From a virus, in the IMG/VR virus record IMGVR_UViG_3300042731_005702, positions 1 through 47,606 of that record: a stretch of 47,606 bases of DNA, one strand, 5' to 3'. Made by a program: the position numbers and the translations under genes. Below, in pieces: positions 1-10,216 of the stretch. Positions within the stretch are counted from its first letter, which is position 1; every line of letters starts with the position of its first letter. The notes under the pieces were generated by a model, which was not told the origin of the DNA, ran no database searches, and was given only the letters and a program-made list of their open reading frames with translations.

Positions 1-2
1 CA

Positions 3-857
3 GGAAATCCTAGCCCGATTGGCACTGTTTTATGGACGAGTCAATATGGAAATGCGTTTTACCATGTTGGATCTTCTGATAGCGATTTAATATATAATTT
101 TGATACTACTCCAACAAAATTAGATATGGGTCCATATGCAAAGGGTCTTTTTGGTCTGTCTGAAACCGAAATAATGTGGGCGGATGACACGACTGGTTCC
201 GGGGGTGCGTTTAGAAAATGGGACGGAGCATCCATTACAACAGAGGCTTTTGGTGCATCTAATATTCAACAATTATTTGCATATGAGGCGTTAGCAGGAA
301 CAGGAACATTCGGTATTGTGGAGGGATCATTTACTGGATCTGGCGGATCTAATGATGCTGTTTTTATTAAGGGCGGTACTGGAATAACTCATGTTATTAA
401 GTCTGTAAGCGGTAAGATTGAGTTAGATAACGGCGTTGTTATCCTCGGTAAACAATCTGAAACTCCAGCAACACCAATAAATAAAGGCATTATCTATACC
501 AAAGAAGTATCAGGTGAAACAGAATTATTTTACCTCGGTACTTATGGAACTGAAATACAAATAACTTCTGAAGGTAATTTATTAGGTGGATCAAGTGGGG
601 GTATGGTTGAAGAGGAGTTCACCACTACGGGAGCGGAAACTCCAGACGCAACTATATCATTTGCTCTAACAGCAACGCCTTCAGGAAGTGCAGACACACC
701 CTCAGGTTATCGAATCCTCGTTTTCAGAAATGGTGTCAAGCTAGGCTACGCTGCAACGCTCAGTGATAGACTTCATTACTTTTATGATTCTGTTAATAAT
801 GAAATTGACGTCTTAGCTTCAGGTGAAGTTGAGGAGTTCGAAGTTATAATTGAATAA
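3..857 (+). CDS. Tail fibre or tail surface protein, 5' end outside window
   Basis: The reading frame is open from the left edge, so the first ATG at 126 is probably internal and the gene continues upstream of the window. The visible 284 residues are rich in Gly, Ser and Thr with short beta-strand-like stretches and no hydrophobic membrane segment, as in phage fibre proteins. The C-terminal ~80 residues, after a Gly/Ser linker, look like a separate beta-rich domain. It stands first in a run of tail genes on the same strand, 13 nt ahead of the next start. No catalytic motif is visible. Tail assignment rests on composition and neighbours; the exact role is unknown. Confidence 0.7.
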   Translation, partial: GNPSPIGTVLWTSQYGNAFYHVGSSDSDLIYNFDTTPTKLDMGPYAKGLFGLSETEIMWADDTTGSGGAFRKWDGASITTEAFGASNIQQLFAYEALAGTGTFGIVEGSFTGSGGSNDAVFIKGGTGITHVIKSVSGKIELDNGVVILGKQSETPATPINKGIIYTKEVSGETELFYLGTYGTEIQITSEGNLLGGSSGGMVEEEFTTTGAETPDATISFALTATPSGSADTPSGYRILVFRNGVKLGYAATLSDRLHYFYDSVNNEIDVLASGEVEEFEVIIE

Positions 858-870
858 CTCAGGATAAACT

Positions 871-1515
871 ATGAGCCGAGAATTAAGAGACTTCCAAATT
901 GAATCAGAGAGCGTTGGTTATAGAGATAATTTTAATGATAGTTCAGTCAACGCAAGATGGACACAGAATATTGTTGGCAACGTGACGATTACCGAGGATA
1001 CAGAACACCTTACAATCTATGATCCTGACATAGAGACACGCGATTGGGAGGCTGATACGGCTCCTAATATTAGTATACGTGTAGCCCCTCGTGATTTTAC
1101 TGCGAGAGTTACTGTCAGCGGGTTGGAGCAGTTTCATGGAAATGACGTTGGTATGAGTCTTTATCTGGATGGGGATCAATCAGATTGCTTTACTGTTCAA
1201 TGTGCTTGTCCTGCTGGTGCGAATTCATATGCACAACTTAGATATAACCAAACGGATCAAGATAGTATAGACTTGGGAATGTTTAAGACGGGTTGTGGTC
1301 TCGCTATAATAAGACGTGGTAATGTGATTTTCGGTCTTTTTGTAGATGGCGGTGGGCCTGAAATAATGGACATGACTTATCTTGGAGGGGGCGGCCATCT
1401 TGCATCACCAATAAGCTCCCCCTTGCAGAATCGGATCGGTCTATTTTTTAATAAATATAATCTTCCTCAGATTGTTTCAGCAGAGTTCTGGAATTTTAGT
1501 TTAACGTATCCATAG
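871..1515 (+). CDS. Jelly-roll-like tail protein, paralogue 1 of 3
   Basis: This 214-residue protein is the first of three tandem paralogues. All begin with a Met-Ser/Ala-Arg start followed by a DFQ or TFQ motif, then an F-x-D-x-F/L-NDSS element about residue 20 and a W-T-Q/E-D/N-I motif. The C-terminus ends with a pattern like F-x-F-S-L-T-Y. Alternating polar and hydrophobic strands with a closing W/F-rich strand suggest a concanavalin-A-like (LamG or DUF1349-type) sandwich, often used for glycan binding. It has more cysteines than its sisters (CFTVQCAC near the middle). The fold is inferred from pattern only. Its position suggests a virion surface role. Confidence 0.7.
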   Translation: MSRELRDFQIESESVGYRDNFNDSSVNARWTQNIVGNVTITEDTEHLTIYDPDIETRDWEADTAPNISIRVAPRDFTARVTVSGLEQFHGNDVGMSLYLDGDQSDCFTVQCACPAGANSYAQLRYNQTDQDSIDLGMFKTGCGLAIIRRGNVIFGLFVDGGGPEIMDMTYLGGGGHLASPISSPLQNRIGLFFNKYNLPQIVSAEFWNFSLTYP

Positions 1516-1524
1516 GATTGTCCA

Positions 1525-2181
1525 ATGAGTCGTGAGATAAAAACATTTCAGAGCAACGTGATACCAGCTACATTTAGAGATGACTTAAATGACAGCTCTA
1601 TACATTCTGCTTGGACGCAAGACATTGTAGACGTTACAGGACCAGATCCAACAATCGCCGAGGATGGGACGTCATTGACAATTTCTTATGTTGGGGGTCA
1701 ATCTCAAAATGTGTATTGGAATACTGAGACCGCACCTTGTGTTCGTATACGATTACACCCATTAGATTTTACCGCCAAAGTGTACGTAAGCAATGTTTTA
1801 ACTACAGCGTCACAGTCAGGAGGTATTGTTCACTTTAGAACCTCAAACAAAGATAATTATAACTTAGTAGCTTTGAAAAATGATGGTGGTAACCCCTATA
1901 TGTTTGGATCAATTGGGGGAAATACTAATAATGTTATGTTAACCAGTGAAACTGAATTGTGGGTAGCGCTTACTCGCCGTAACTCTGTGATAAGGATGTG
2001 TTACTCAACAAACGATCTCTCTAATGAGCCAGATATAAATTCTATGACATACGTTTATGTCGATGACCATCCAGGGACATATCATGATTGGCAAATAGGT
2101 TTATTTGCAGAATCCTACTCGGTAGGTTATCCAGCAATAGATATTAAGTTCCAAAAGTTCAGTTTGGTTTATCATATGTGA
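1525..2181 (+). CDS. Jelly-roll-like tail protein, paralogue 2 of 3
   Basis: This 218-residue paralogue shares with its neighbours the N-terminal F-R-D-D/K-L-NDSS signature, the TEDG or AEDGT strand and the 'LTISYVGGQS' segment that is identical in the next gene. It is closer to paralogue 3 than to paralogue 1, which fits a later duplication. The start codon follows the previous stop by 9 nt. The likely fold is a concanavalin-like beta sandwich and the likely place is the tail surface. The ligand is unknown. Confidence 0.7.
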   Translation: MSREIKTFQSNVIPATFRDDLNDSSIHSAWTQDIVDVTGPDPTIAEDGTSLTISYVGGQSQNVYWNTETAPCVRIRLHPLDFTAKVYVSNVLTTASQSGGIVHFRTSNKDNYNLVALKNDGGNPYMFGSIGGNTNNVMLTSETELWVALTRRNSVIRMCYSTNDLSNEPDINSMTYVYVDDHPGTYHDWQIGLFAESYSVGYPAIDIKFQKFSLVYHM

Positions 2182-2190
2182 GGACTCTCA

Positions 2191-2859
2191 ATGGCTAGAA
2201 CATTACGAGACTTTCAAGTTGAATCCGTTGCAAATGGATTTTCTGATAAGTTAAATGATAGCTCGCTCCATTCGAACTGGACAGAGGATATAACTGATGT
2301 TACTGGGGACGACCCGGTTATTACAGAGGATGGGACAGCTTTAACAATATCATATGTTGGTGGCCAAAGTTTAGTATGGAATTGGCCAGCGTCTCCTAAT
2401 GCCCCTTGCGTGACTTTACCAATTGAGTGGATTAATTTCACGGTAAAGGTCTATGTAAGCGGAATACAAACCGGGAGTCTTAATAACCAAAATGGGGGAA
2501 TGCTAGTTGTTAGTAGTGCAGGAAAAAGTCAGTTCACGAATTTGACTTTTTCAAATAACAACACCTTTGATCTCGTCATGTCACATTCAGGCGGGGTAGA
2601 CAACGAACAATCAACTATATTTGGTGACCATACTGGGGAGTGCTGGTTAGCTATGGCACGCCGAGGTGACAAGATGATTTTATGCTATTCTCGTAATGCT
2701 GTTACTAACGAGCCGGATTTTGACGATATGGACTATCACAGAGTGCTTGATACACAACATACGCCCCCTGCTAGTATATCGCTGGCGGCACTTTGCAGTG
2801 GAACGCAAAATCCAGCAATTAGTATTGAGTTCAGAAAGTTTAGATTAACGTACCCGTAA
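2191..2859 (+). CDS. Jelly-roll-like tail protein, paralogue 3 of 3
   Basis: This 222-residue member of the tandem family carries the same KLNDSS, TEDGT and 'LTISYVGGQS' blocks as paralogue 2 and the C-terminal EFRKFRLTY strand. Divergence is concentrated in the loops between these blocks, as expected for receptor-binding surfaces under diversifying pressure; that reading is inference. It starts 9 nt after the previous stop, and the three genes probably share one transcript. A dispersed motif copy follows the stop codon. Confidence 0.7.
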   Translation: MARTLRDFQVESVANGFSDKLNDSSLHSNWTEDITDVTGDDPVITEDGTALTISYVGGQSLVWNWPASPNAPCVTLPIEWINFTVKVYVSGIQTGSLNNQNGGMLVVSSAGKSQFTNLTFSNNNTFDLVMSHSGGVDNEQSTIFGDHTGECWLAMARRGDKMILCYSRNAVTNEPDFDDMDYHRVLDTQHTPPASISLAALCSGTQNPAISIEFRKFRLTYP

Positions 2860-2861
2860 AA

Positions 2862-2871
2862 TGAACGTTCA
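2862..2871 (+). promoter_or_regulatory. Dispersed motif copy, TGAACGTTCA
   Basis: Perfect 10-bp palindrome followed by GAATT, directly after the stop of the preceding gene and 33 nt upstream of the tailspike start. It is the only intergenic copy I found in the tail block. Confidence 0.6.
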
Positions 2872-2894
2872 GAATTCTGATAAGGATTAGATGA

Positions 2895-5800
2895 ATGACA
2901 CGAAAATCAAAAGCAGATCAACGGGAACCTAAAACCACGGTTGACACATCAAACCCTGTAGGTGCTACTCACCATTCTGGGGCCGGTTATTCTATAGGCT
3001 CGCGATGGATTAACACAACGACACAAAGGGAATATGTTTGTGTAGATGCCACAAATCCCGCTACATGGATTGATATGGGTGCGGCGTCTGCTACGTTTCT
3101 TGGGTTGTCGGATACGGTTAGCGGGTACGTAGGAAGCGGTGAAGGCTATTTGGTTGTTCAGAATGCCACCGATGATGGTTTAGAAATAGTAGAAAATAAC
3201 GCTGCGGCTGTGGGCTTAGGAAATGTTGCTAATTTGAAAAACAACACAGCCGCAGGAAGCCCCCAAACAACAGATGGGGCGAATGATGGTTACTCCATAG
3301 GGTCTAGGTGGTGGAACACAACATTAGACTCTGAATTCGTTTGTCTAGACCCGGATGATGCGGGTAGCACATGGATTGAAACAACTAGCGGCGGTAGTGG
3401 GGGTGCGTTTACTTCGTTATCAGATACGCCAGCTAATTATACCAATTATGAATATGGTATGGTGCGCGTGAATAGCGGAGCTAGTGCATTAGAGTTCCTA
3501 AATAATAAACCCGATGCGACTGTGAGACCCCTAGCTACGAATGATGTGGATGAATATTACAAGGCTGGGTCATTTTGGATTAACACCACGGACAACCATA
3601 TTTATTGTTGCACTGATAACACCAATGGAGCCGCCGTGTGGCGAAGGGTATCAACTCCTTTTTCAAATTACGCTGGTACGGTTGCGCCAGATTTAGATGA
3701 TGACATTGATGATGGTTACGAAGTGGGTTCTTTATGGATAGACACCGTTTTGGGCAAAACGTATATATGCTATGATCCCGATGGCGGGGAAGGCGCGGAA
3801 TGGACACAACTTGAAAATGCTGGTGGTTCTTCAGGCGCATCAACGTTTTTAGACCTAACAGATACCCCAGCCGGTCCCTACTCATCTTATTCTGGAAAAT
3901 ACGTAAGGGTTGAAACTACAGCACCGGATGAGCTGATATTTGATGATGCTATGAGCTGGGATAATAACGACTGGGCATCTAAAGCCGAGGAGATAAACCC
4001 GGATCCTACGGACTGGTTAATTTCGGAAACAAACGCAAGTGGTCTTAAGCAGAAAGTCCAGATGAAAAACCTGCCGCAAACAACGGCTTCGAGCAAGGGT
4101 TTATGCCCTCAGCTATCTGGTGTTTCTACTCAGTTTTTAAATGGTGCCGGTTCGTTTTCAGTACCAAGTGGTGGCGGCGGCTCTCTTGGCACGCGTTTAG
4201 TAACGGTGGATGATCCGGACGGGGGTGACACAGGGGATTATGCTACCATTAACGCCGCTGTTTCAGGTTTAGGTGGGGATGGCGGCACTATTTTATTAAG
4301 GGAAGGTGTTTATCCTATTAGTACAACTATTGTTATCTCGTCTGCGATACGAATTATTGGTGTACAAGAAAACGTTCAGATACAAAATAACACCTCTGGT
4401 TATGTTATTCAATACACTGCTGGGTGTGATGGCAGTTTAATGGAAAACCTTAAGTTTGTGGTTGGGACTAGGGATGATGCAATTTACATTTCTGGCGATA
4501 ATGTATCAGCAAGGCAATGCGTATTTAATGGTGTGAGCTTTTTTACTGGAAGTGAAAATATTGTTTTCGATAATTGCACGTTCCAGCATACAAGTGCTAG
4601 TGAAACGGATATTGTGGCTAGCGTTACGGGAACTAATCCTATCGTGACGTTTAGAGATTGCTACTTTTATGGTGCCGCTACTGAATGGCTATTACACATA
4701 AACGCCACGACTAGTGGTAACGATATAGGCCACGTGTTGGTGTCTGGTTGTAGATTTGAAAATAATAGTAACGCTGGCGGTGTTTATGTTGAGGAAGTTT
4801 ATAGTGCTGTTTTTCATGGGTGCGATTTTGTGAGTTTAATAAACCCCAATGTAACGTATAACAAACCGTTACTTTATGTGTATGGAACTAACGATATAAA
4901 GCAGTGTGTTATTCGAGATTGTTCTATAAGGATGGTGGATAACGCAGGGACATTTAATGCTAGTCTAGTTCGTATACATAATAATGGTGACGAGGAAATA
5001 CTTGTTGATGGTGTCACTATTGATTTAGATAATGCCGCTATGACTCATGCAAGCGCAAGTGTTGCACCAATTTTTATTGATGGGGTATGTATTCGCCTTA
5101 GAGGAATAATTCTAGAAAACGTGAAACTACCTAGCAGTACGGTTACCACTTTAGATTTTGGGGCTATTACTTTGGACCCTCAGATTCCTAACGCGCCCGC
5201 AGACTTTGATGGATCAATTCATATCTCAGATAGTTTTTTTAGAAAAATATCTGGAACAGCAGGAGATCATATAGATGCAAGTGTTATATGCTCTCCCTCG
5301 GCACTTACTGGTAAAGGTAATATTCGGATAACGAACTGCCATTTTGACGGACAAGATCAAACGGTGGAGCACTCCAGCAACTCAAATTATTTTATTAAAG
5401 TTGCTGGTACATCTACTGATGAATCATCATTAGAGGTTGCACATTGTTATTTCACAAAAGGTGCATGGTGCGGCTGTGTTGGCACTATAGACAAGGGGAC
5501 TATTATACGAGATTGCCAGGTTATGTTTAGGGATGAACCAGACGATTACCTTCAATTTGCTTTTGTTGCGTCTGGGTATTATGACGGAACGGCCCGGCGG
5601 AGCAGTTTTTGTAGCATAACAGGTAACCATATACAATGCCAAGATCCACGCAATGAACCAATTTGGGTTAGAGACTTTCATACTGCTATAATATCTAATA
5701 ACACTGTCTCAAATATTGGTGCCACGCTCTATTATGAAATAAGAGTAGACACCACAGATAAAGCAATTATTTCTGGAAACATATGCACAGGAACTATTCG

Positions 5801-5918
5801 GACAGATTCTGGAGTTGCTGACGTGACGCTCCATGGAAATCATGCCGATGCTTATTCTCTAGGTCAGACAGGAACACAGAAACCGGCAACCGTCGCAGAT
5901 CAAAACGTCGAATTTTAA
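2895..5918 (+). CDS. Tailspike with beta-helix (pectate-lyase-3-like) domain
   Basis: A 1007-residue virion protein. Residues ~20-310 contain four copies of a ~40-residue repeat (G-Y-S-I-G-S-x-W-I-N-T-T then a C-V/C-x-D strand and W), alternating with a second repeat of type F-x-x-L-S-D-T-P-x-x-Y ending in L-E-F. After a Gly-rich hinge (~425), the motif D-Y-A-T-I-N-A-A-V begins a right-handed beta-helix of the pectate_lyase_3 type. It continues as short parallel-strand repeats (N/D-C-x-F patterns) to ~990. Such domains bind or cleave host surface glycans; no catalytic residue can be assigned by eye. The start at 2895 follows AAGGA with a plausible spacing. Confidence 0.85.
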   Translation: MTRKSKADQREPKTTVDTSNPVGATHHSGAGYSIGSRWINTTTQREYVCVDATNPATWIDMGAASATFLGLSDTVSGYVGSGEGYLVVQNATDDGLEIVENNAAAVGLGNVANLKNNTAAGSPQTTDGANDGYSIGSRWWNTTLDSEFVCLDPDDAGSTWIETTSGGSGGAFTSLSDTPANYTNYEYGMVRVNSGASALEFLNNKPDATVRPLATNDVDEYYKAGSFWINTTDNHIYCCTDNTNGAAVWRRVSTPFSNYAGTVAPDLDDDIDDGYEVGSLWIDTVLGKTYICYDPDGGEGAEWTQLENAGGSSGASTFLDLTDTPAGPYSSYSGKYVRVETTAPDELIFDDAMSWDNNDWASKAEEINPDPTDWLISETNASGLKQKVQMKNLPQTTASSKGLCPQLSGVSTQFLNGAGSFSVPSGGGGSLGTRLVTVDDPDGGDTGDYATINAAVSGLGGDGGTILLREGVYPISTTIVISSAIRIIGVQENVQIQNNTSGYVIQYTAGCDGSLMENLKFVVGTRDDAIYISGDNVSARQCVFNGVSFFTGSENIVFDNCTFQHTSASETDIVASVTGTNPIVTFRDCYFYGAATEWLLHINATTSGNDIGHVLVSGCRFENNSNAGGVYVEEVYSAVFHGCDFVSLINPNVTYNKPLLYVYGTNDIKQCVIRDCSIRMVDNAGTFNASLVRIHNNGDEEILVDGVTIDLDNAAMTHASASVAPIFIDGVCIRLRGIILENVKLPSSTVTTLDFGAITLDPQIPNAPADFDGSIHISDSFFRKISGTAGDHIDASVICSPSALTGKGNIRITNCHFDGQDQTVEHSSNSNYFIKVAGTSTDESSLEVAHCYFTKGAWCGCVGTIDKGTIIRDCQVMFRDEPDDYLQFAFVASGYYDGTARRSSFCSITGNHIQCQDPRNEPIWVRDFHTAIISNNTVSNIGATLYYEIRVDTTDKAIISGNICTGTIRTDSGVADVTLHGNHADAYSLGQTGTQKPATVADQNVEF

Positions 5919-5926
5919 GGTAAACC

Positions 5927-7594
5927 ATGCCTACGTTCCATTATTCAATATTCGGTGAGTTCACTTATGGTGAACATCCATATGGTGGCTATTACCTTGA
6001 GGATGTACTTGCCGATTCATCCTTACTGGATATTTACAGGATGATTGTACTCGGTGTCAGGCAGATGGATGAGAATGGTGAGGGGTTACTTGAAAAAATA
6101 TGTAATGCGTTAGAGGTTGCATGGGAAAACTATATTTATAACAAAGCCACACCTCTGACAACACTTTATGAAATAGATAATATTGAAGAGAATTGGTTAC
6201 AATATATGAAACCTCTATTAGGTTTCACTCGGGATATTCCATTTACTTCTAGTAATAGTGAACTTCGTACAATACTAAATCATGCGATCCCGTATTGGAA
6301 TAATAAACCCTCTGAATATGGAGTCATTGATAGATCAATTAGGTTTTTAACAAATAAGAATTTTAGGGTGGGAAACTTTTTTGATTTCAGAATGCAAGTT
6401 GGTAGCACGATATTGGGTGATGAACTTGAAGACTTTGATCCCTGGATGATAGATTTCAGCAACCCATCAACCACGGGCGTCAATGGTGCTGTCACTGGTA
6501 ATAACACGTTTGACCTAAAGGACTTGTCTACGGGAACCTTTGACACGGCAGATGATTACAAGTTCTTAGTCATCATTGGGGATGAAAACAACCCCTCGAA
6601 TGAGGGCATTTACGAGATAGACACATTAACCGCAGGGGGAACGACTGGGGTGATAAAGAGTACATTCAGCGTTACTCCTTCAACTGTTTTCAGCTATAAA
6701 GTTTTGAGTTACTCCGATGAAATGCTAACAGAGGTGAGGTTAGTAGATAATGGCGTTGGTACGTTGCGATATATCAACTTATCGTCTTCTTTTAATTTGT
6801 ATGAGAAAGTGGTAGGCGCAACGTCTGGGGCCTCCGGGTATGTTGTGGAGGATGAGGACGGAATCTTAACGCTCAGAAATATCAAAGGGCGGTTTGTTAG
6901 TAACGAAACTCTTACCGGGTTATTGGGCGGTTCCGCAACCTCTAAAGGAACTTTATCTAACGTTTTAAACCGTTCAATTTTACGTTACATGATGAGTGAA
7001 AAAACTTCTAAGCCTATCGGGGAAAGAATTGACATTGTATACATTGATTTCTTAGAGCAGTTTTTGTTACCCGAGGATTTGAGTTTGTGGGATGATACAA
7101 ACGATGTAACAGTTCCTAGTCCAGGGGGGGCTGCATTAATTGCTACCGGGGGCTACCTGCAATATAAGCACCCATTTAATTGGTGGCGTAGTCAAGTTGT
7201 AATTGCAAAGTGGAACGCAACGTCTGCTAGCAGTATTCCAAAATGTCAATTTATGCTTATGCCAACCGCTCCTTCTTATTATGCAGTAACAATAAACTAC
7301 ACAACCAAGGTCGTGACTCTTTATTACATTACTACACTTATGGCGTCTATTACTCTTCCATATTTAAAACATGGAGTAAGTGATACGTTAAGAATAGAAG
7401 TTATTCGAACACCCACTGACGACACTGTTATAACAGTTAGAGTAAATAACGAAATTCAAATAGTGTATACTGATATAGGCGGTTTTGATAGTGGTGGAAT
7501 AGGGTTTACTACAGCAGGTGATTCAGTATCTTTAGAGCATGTGGAAGTTTTTACGCTACCAGTAGACGTTGATAGAATCGGGCCGAATCCCTAG
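5927..7594 (+). CDS. Baseplate/tail protein, gpI-like N-terminus plus lectin-like C-terminus
   Basis: A 555-residue protein. Residues ~25-150 follow the pattern of P2 gpI-type tail proteins: a short helix bundle, then 'YMKPLLGFTRDIPF' and a later S-E-Y-G-V-I-D segment, like the conserved L-P-x-L-A-x-x-x-x-x-x-x-W and K-G-T-x-x-x-I blocks of that family. The middle is beta-rich. The last ~180 residues (from 'LSLWDD') look like a concanavalin-type domain like those in the neighbouring genes. It would join the baseplate to the fibres. The gpI relationship is a pattern match, not an alignment. Confidence 0.65.
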   Translation: MPTFHYSIFGEFTYGEHPYGGYYLEDVLADSSLLDIYRMIVLGVRQMDENGEGLLEKICNALEVAWENYIYNKATPLTTLYEIDNIEENWLQYMKPLLGFTRDIPFTSSNSELRTILNHAIPYWNNKPSEYGVIDRSIRFLTNKNFRVGNFFDFRMQVGSTILGDELEDFDPWMIDFSNPSTTGVNGAVTGNNTFDLKDLSTGTFDTADDYKFLVIIGDENNPSNEGIYEIDTLTAGGTTGVIKSTFSVTPSTVFSYKVLSYSDEMLTEVRLVDNGVGTLRYINLSSSFNLYEKVVGATSGASGYVVEDEDGILTLRNIKGRFVSNETLTGLLGGSATSKGTLSNVLNRSILRYMMSEKTSKPIGERIDIVYIDFLEQFLLPEDLSLWDDTNDVTVPSPGGAALIATGGYLQYKHPFNWWRSQVVIAKWNATSASSIPKCQFMLMPTAPSYYAVTINYTTKVVTLYYITTLMASITLPYLKHGVSDTLRIEVIRTPTDDTVITVRVNNEIQIVYTDIGGFDSGGIGFTTAGDSVSLEHVEVFTLPVDVDRIGPNP

Positions 7595-7602
7595 GAGAAA
7601 AA

Positions 7603-10140
7603 ATGCCTACTAATGATAAGAGAATAAATTTCTATAACCGACGGTTGTTAAGCCTCACGGCTATGAAGGATAACTTTTTAGATTACCTGATAGACACAAT
7701 TCATGGGATGGCTCAATCCATGTTTGTGTTTTCCTCCGGGATATTAGATGGGGATTCAATTGGTCTAAATAATAATAGTGGTGGGAGCACGTTTGATTTA
7801 GATTTGACAAATGCTAGTAAGGTGTTAGTGGCCTCTGGGGATATTATTGACATATCAAATATCACGGGATCAAGTATCACTACCGCTATTTGGTTTGAAA
7901 ATACTCCGGCTACCACTTATTACGTCGGAATCAGATTTCAGGAGATACCCTATGGAGTAGAAGCAAATGCTTCTACAGGTGATCCTGAATACCCAAGTTG
8001 GAAACAGACGTATGGTGAGAAAAATTTCCCAGATAGCGTCACGGATAATACTACGTATATTCGGCTTATAATAAATAGCATCACAGAGTCAGGTGTTGAT
8101 CATTCAGGACGTACCGTGAAAGTATGGCTAATGGATCCTGTGAGCCTCCTAGAGGGCACTGCATATTGGGAGGGGTCATCTAGTTACAGCTCACCAAACA
8201 ACTATGTAGATATCCCGTACAGTGGTTCTAACGGGCCTTTGGGTCAGGACACATCAGTTGACCCGCCAAGCACCACGGCAACCGATTATGAAGTATTCAT
8301 GGAAGGGGCCACGTGGAAAAAGAATACTGATTTAAGCGCTGATTCCACGTATGCTTATTTGGGTTCCATAACAGGGGGCACCCCACCAACGTTTAATGTT
8401 GCTACTCAAGAACTGCTCTTTACCAATTCTCTAGACACATCTTATGATGGTCCAACAGATAGTGGATCAGGTAGAATCATACACGTTGATGGTGGAGCGG
8501 TAGAGCTGGAAACCGCAACGTCTACAGGAGACACTCACGGGGCACAGTTACGATTAACAAGACACGGCGCAACGGGTAACGCAGAATTCCATTTAGAGAT
8601 ACTTGCATCAAATGCTCAAGAGGGGACACTTTTAGCAATATTAGATCCCGTGCAAGATCCTGCTGGAAGCAACCGAACATTAGAAGATTCAGACGCGGTA
8701 ACATTACATGCCTCTATTGATGGCAGAATGGATTTTACTCGTGGTGATGTTGATTTAGAGGACCCATCGTTACGTCTTGATCAAAAAATGCATGTGGTGC
8801 TATTGGAGGGAACCACAAATAGTGATGGTCTCTATTCAATTAATACGATTAGTGACACGTATCTTGTTGTCAGTGACATGTCAGCTGGAACCGCCCCCTC
8901 AACCTGGGACCACAGTGAAACAGGAACCGCAACTGTATTAATCCCTCGTTTCATTTTGGGTCAAAATGAGCCCGTTGCAAGTGCATTAACAAATCACCTT
9001 GATTATTGGAAGGGGAGTTTATTTGTCCTATGTGACGGGAAACGCGACGTCAAACCAATCCGCTATATCCCAAACTTACTTGATGCAGGCACTGGGGATG
9101 TGGTGGAGTTTTACGATAACTTCAGAGACTCAGGAGGATGGAAACCATATCCACGTATTGGAACGAGACTATCAATAAATTCTGATGGAACGCAAACATG
9201 GAAATTCGGTGAGTATGGTCCAACTATCGATTCCATACCTCTAGAGAGATTTGTCAGGACGGGGGTCACGTTTAAAACATTTGTTGCAGGCTCCGGGTCT
9301 GCCGATGCCCATGGCGTTAATATAAAACCTCAAGACTTGAGTTCAGAAAGTTTACGAAAGCCTCATGCTAGATCACTTGGGTTATTTAATGCGGATGGAT
9401 ATGAGCAACACCGATTAGAAGCTTGTGGCAGGATAGCCAAGCCTCGGACTTATTTTGAGGATGACTTTTACTATAGAACTATACCAACTCATATGTATTT
9501 CCATGAAGGTAACGGTATAATGCAGCCTGATAGCACTTTCGAGGGACGTGCGGGCGGTGGAATGTTTTTAGTGTGCAATAGTAATGACAATGATGAAAGT
9601 TCAGTAACGGGTCCTCAGACGGCCACAGCTAGACCACAGGCTGGTTACGTTGGTATAGATTATGACAGAACCGTTTATTTCTGCGCCAGACTTTTTGTAC
9701 CAGCAAATACAGGGATAGAGTATCAATATACTAATTACTTTTGCGGCCTACGTTCGAGAAATGGTGATGCCTATATTGGATTGATATATGATGCGACAAC
9801 TAGTACCGAATCTATTTGGCGATTCACAACTTATTTTACTGGATTTGCTGGTCCAAATACTAATGCTGGTATAAGTAACCTTGTTGGCACGCGGGAAGAT
9901 GATGACAATTGGATCATGTTCTGGTTCCGATTTAACTTAGCCGATGGCAATTGGTATTTTACAGCCAATGGTAACCCTGAAAATACGTTAGCAATTAACA
10001 GCCCTACAGATAATAATTGGAGAGGAGTATTTTATCCATACATATACATTAAAAATTATCCTGGTGGCCCAGGAAATAATTTATTCTTAGATTATTGGGC
10101 TGTTTGGGACGATGGCGTAAAGAGCATGGATCCAGAATAA
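7603..10140 (+). CDS. Large tail/baseplate structural protein
   Basis: An 845-residue protein with a short helical N-terminus (residues 1-40, F-Y-N-R-R-L-L then D-N-F-L-D-Y-L), followed by beta-rich sequence. Its C-terminal ~230 residues contain W/F-rich strands resembling a laminin-G or concanavalin fold ('WIMFWFRFNLADGNWYF'). The start follows AGGAGAAAAA. It is the last gene of the tail block; the next gene has its own promoter. No enzymatic motif is seen. Structural role inferred from size, composition and context. Confidence 0.7.
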   Translation: MPTNDKRINFYNRRLLSLTAMKDNFLDYLIDTIHGMAQSMFVFSSGILDGDSIGLNNNSGGSTFDLDLTNASKVLVASGDIIDISNITGSSITTAIWFENTPATTYYVGIRFQEIPYGVEANASTGDPEYPSWKQTYGEKNFPDSVTDNTTYIRLIINSITESGVDHSGRTVKVWLMDPVSLLEGTAYWEGSSSYSSPNNYVDIPYSGSNGPLGQDTSVDPPSTTATDYEVFMEGATWKKNTDLSADSTYAYLGSITGGTPPTFNVATQELLFTNSLDTSYDGPTDSGSGRIIHVDGGAVELETATSTGDTHGAQLRLTRHGATGNAEFHLEILASNAQEGTLLAILDPVQDPAGSNRTLEDSDAVTLHASIDGRMDFTRGDVDLEDPSLRLDQKMHVVLLEGTTNSDGLYSINTISDTYLVVSDMSAGTAPSTWDHSETGTATVLIPRFILGQNEPVASALTNHLDYWKGSLFVLCDGKRDVKPIRYIPNLLDAGTGDVVEFYDNFRDSGGWKPYPRIGTRLSINSDGTQTWKFGEYGPTIDSIPLERFVRTGVTFKTFVAGSGSADAHGVNIKPQDLSSESLRKPHARSLGLFNADGYEQHRLEACGRIAKPRTYFEDDFYYRTIPTHMYFHEGNGIMQPDSTFEGRAGGGMFLVCNSNDNDESSVTGPQTATARPQAGYVGIDYDRTVYFCARLFVPANTGIEYQYTNYFCGLRSRNGDAYIGLIYDATTSTESIWRFTTYFTGFAGPNTNAGISNLVGTREDDDNWIMFWFRFNLADGNWYFTANGNPENTLAINSPTDNNWRGVFYPYIYIKNYPGGPGNNLFLDYWAVWDDGVKSMDPE

Positions 10141-10183
10141 CACCACTCACTTATTTTCCTATAGTTCTATTTTCTTACCTATC

Positions 10184-10192
10184 TGTTATAAT
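10184..10192 (+). promoter_or_regulatory. Extended -10 promoter
   Basis: TGTTATAAT fits the extended -10 form TGnTATAAT exactly. No good -35 is visible 17 bp upstream. Initiation would fall about 7 nt downstream, immediately before the AAAGGAGG ribosome site of the membrane-protein gene, giving a very short leader. It separates the tail block from the lysis-like cassette. Confidence 0.65.
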
Positions 10193-10216
10193 CAATATAA
10201 AAAGGAGGTGCTTCCT

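Noticed and set aside
10208-10216. GTG start for the holin-candidate gene
   Set aside because: The GTG is part of the ribosome site AAAGGAGGTG; ATG 10217 has proper spacing.
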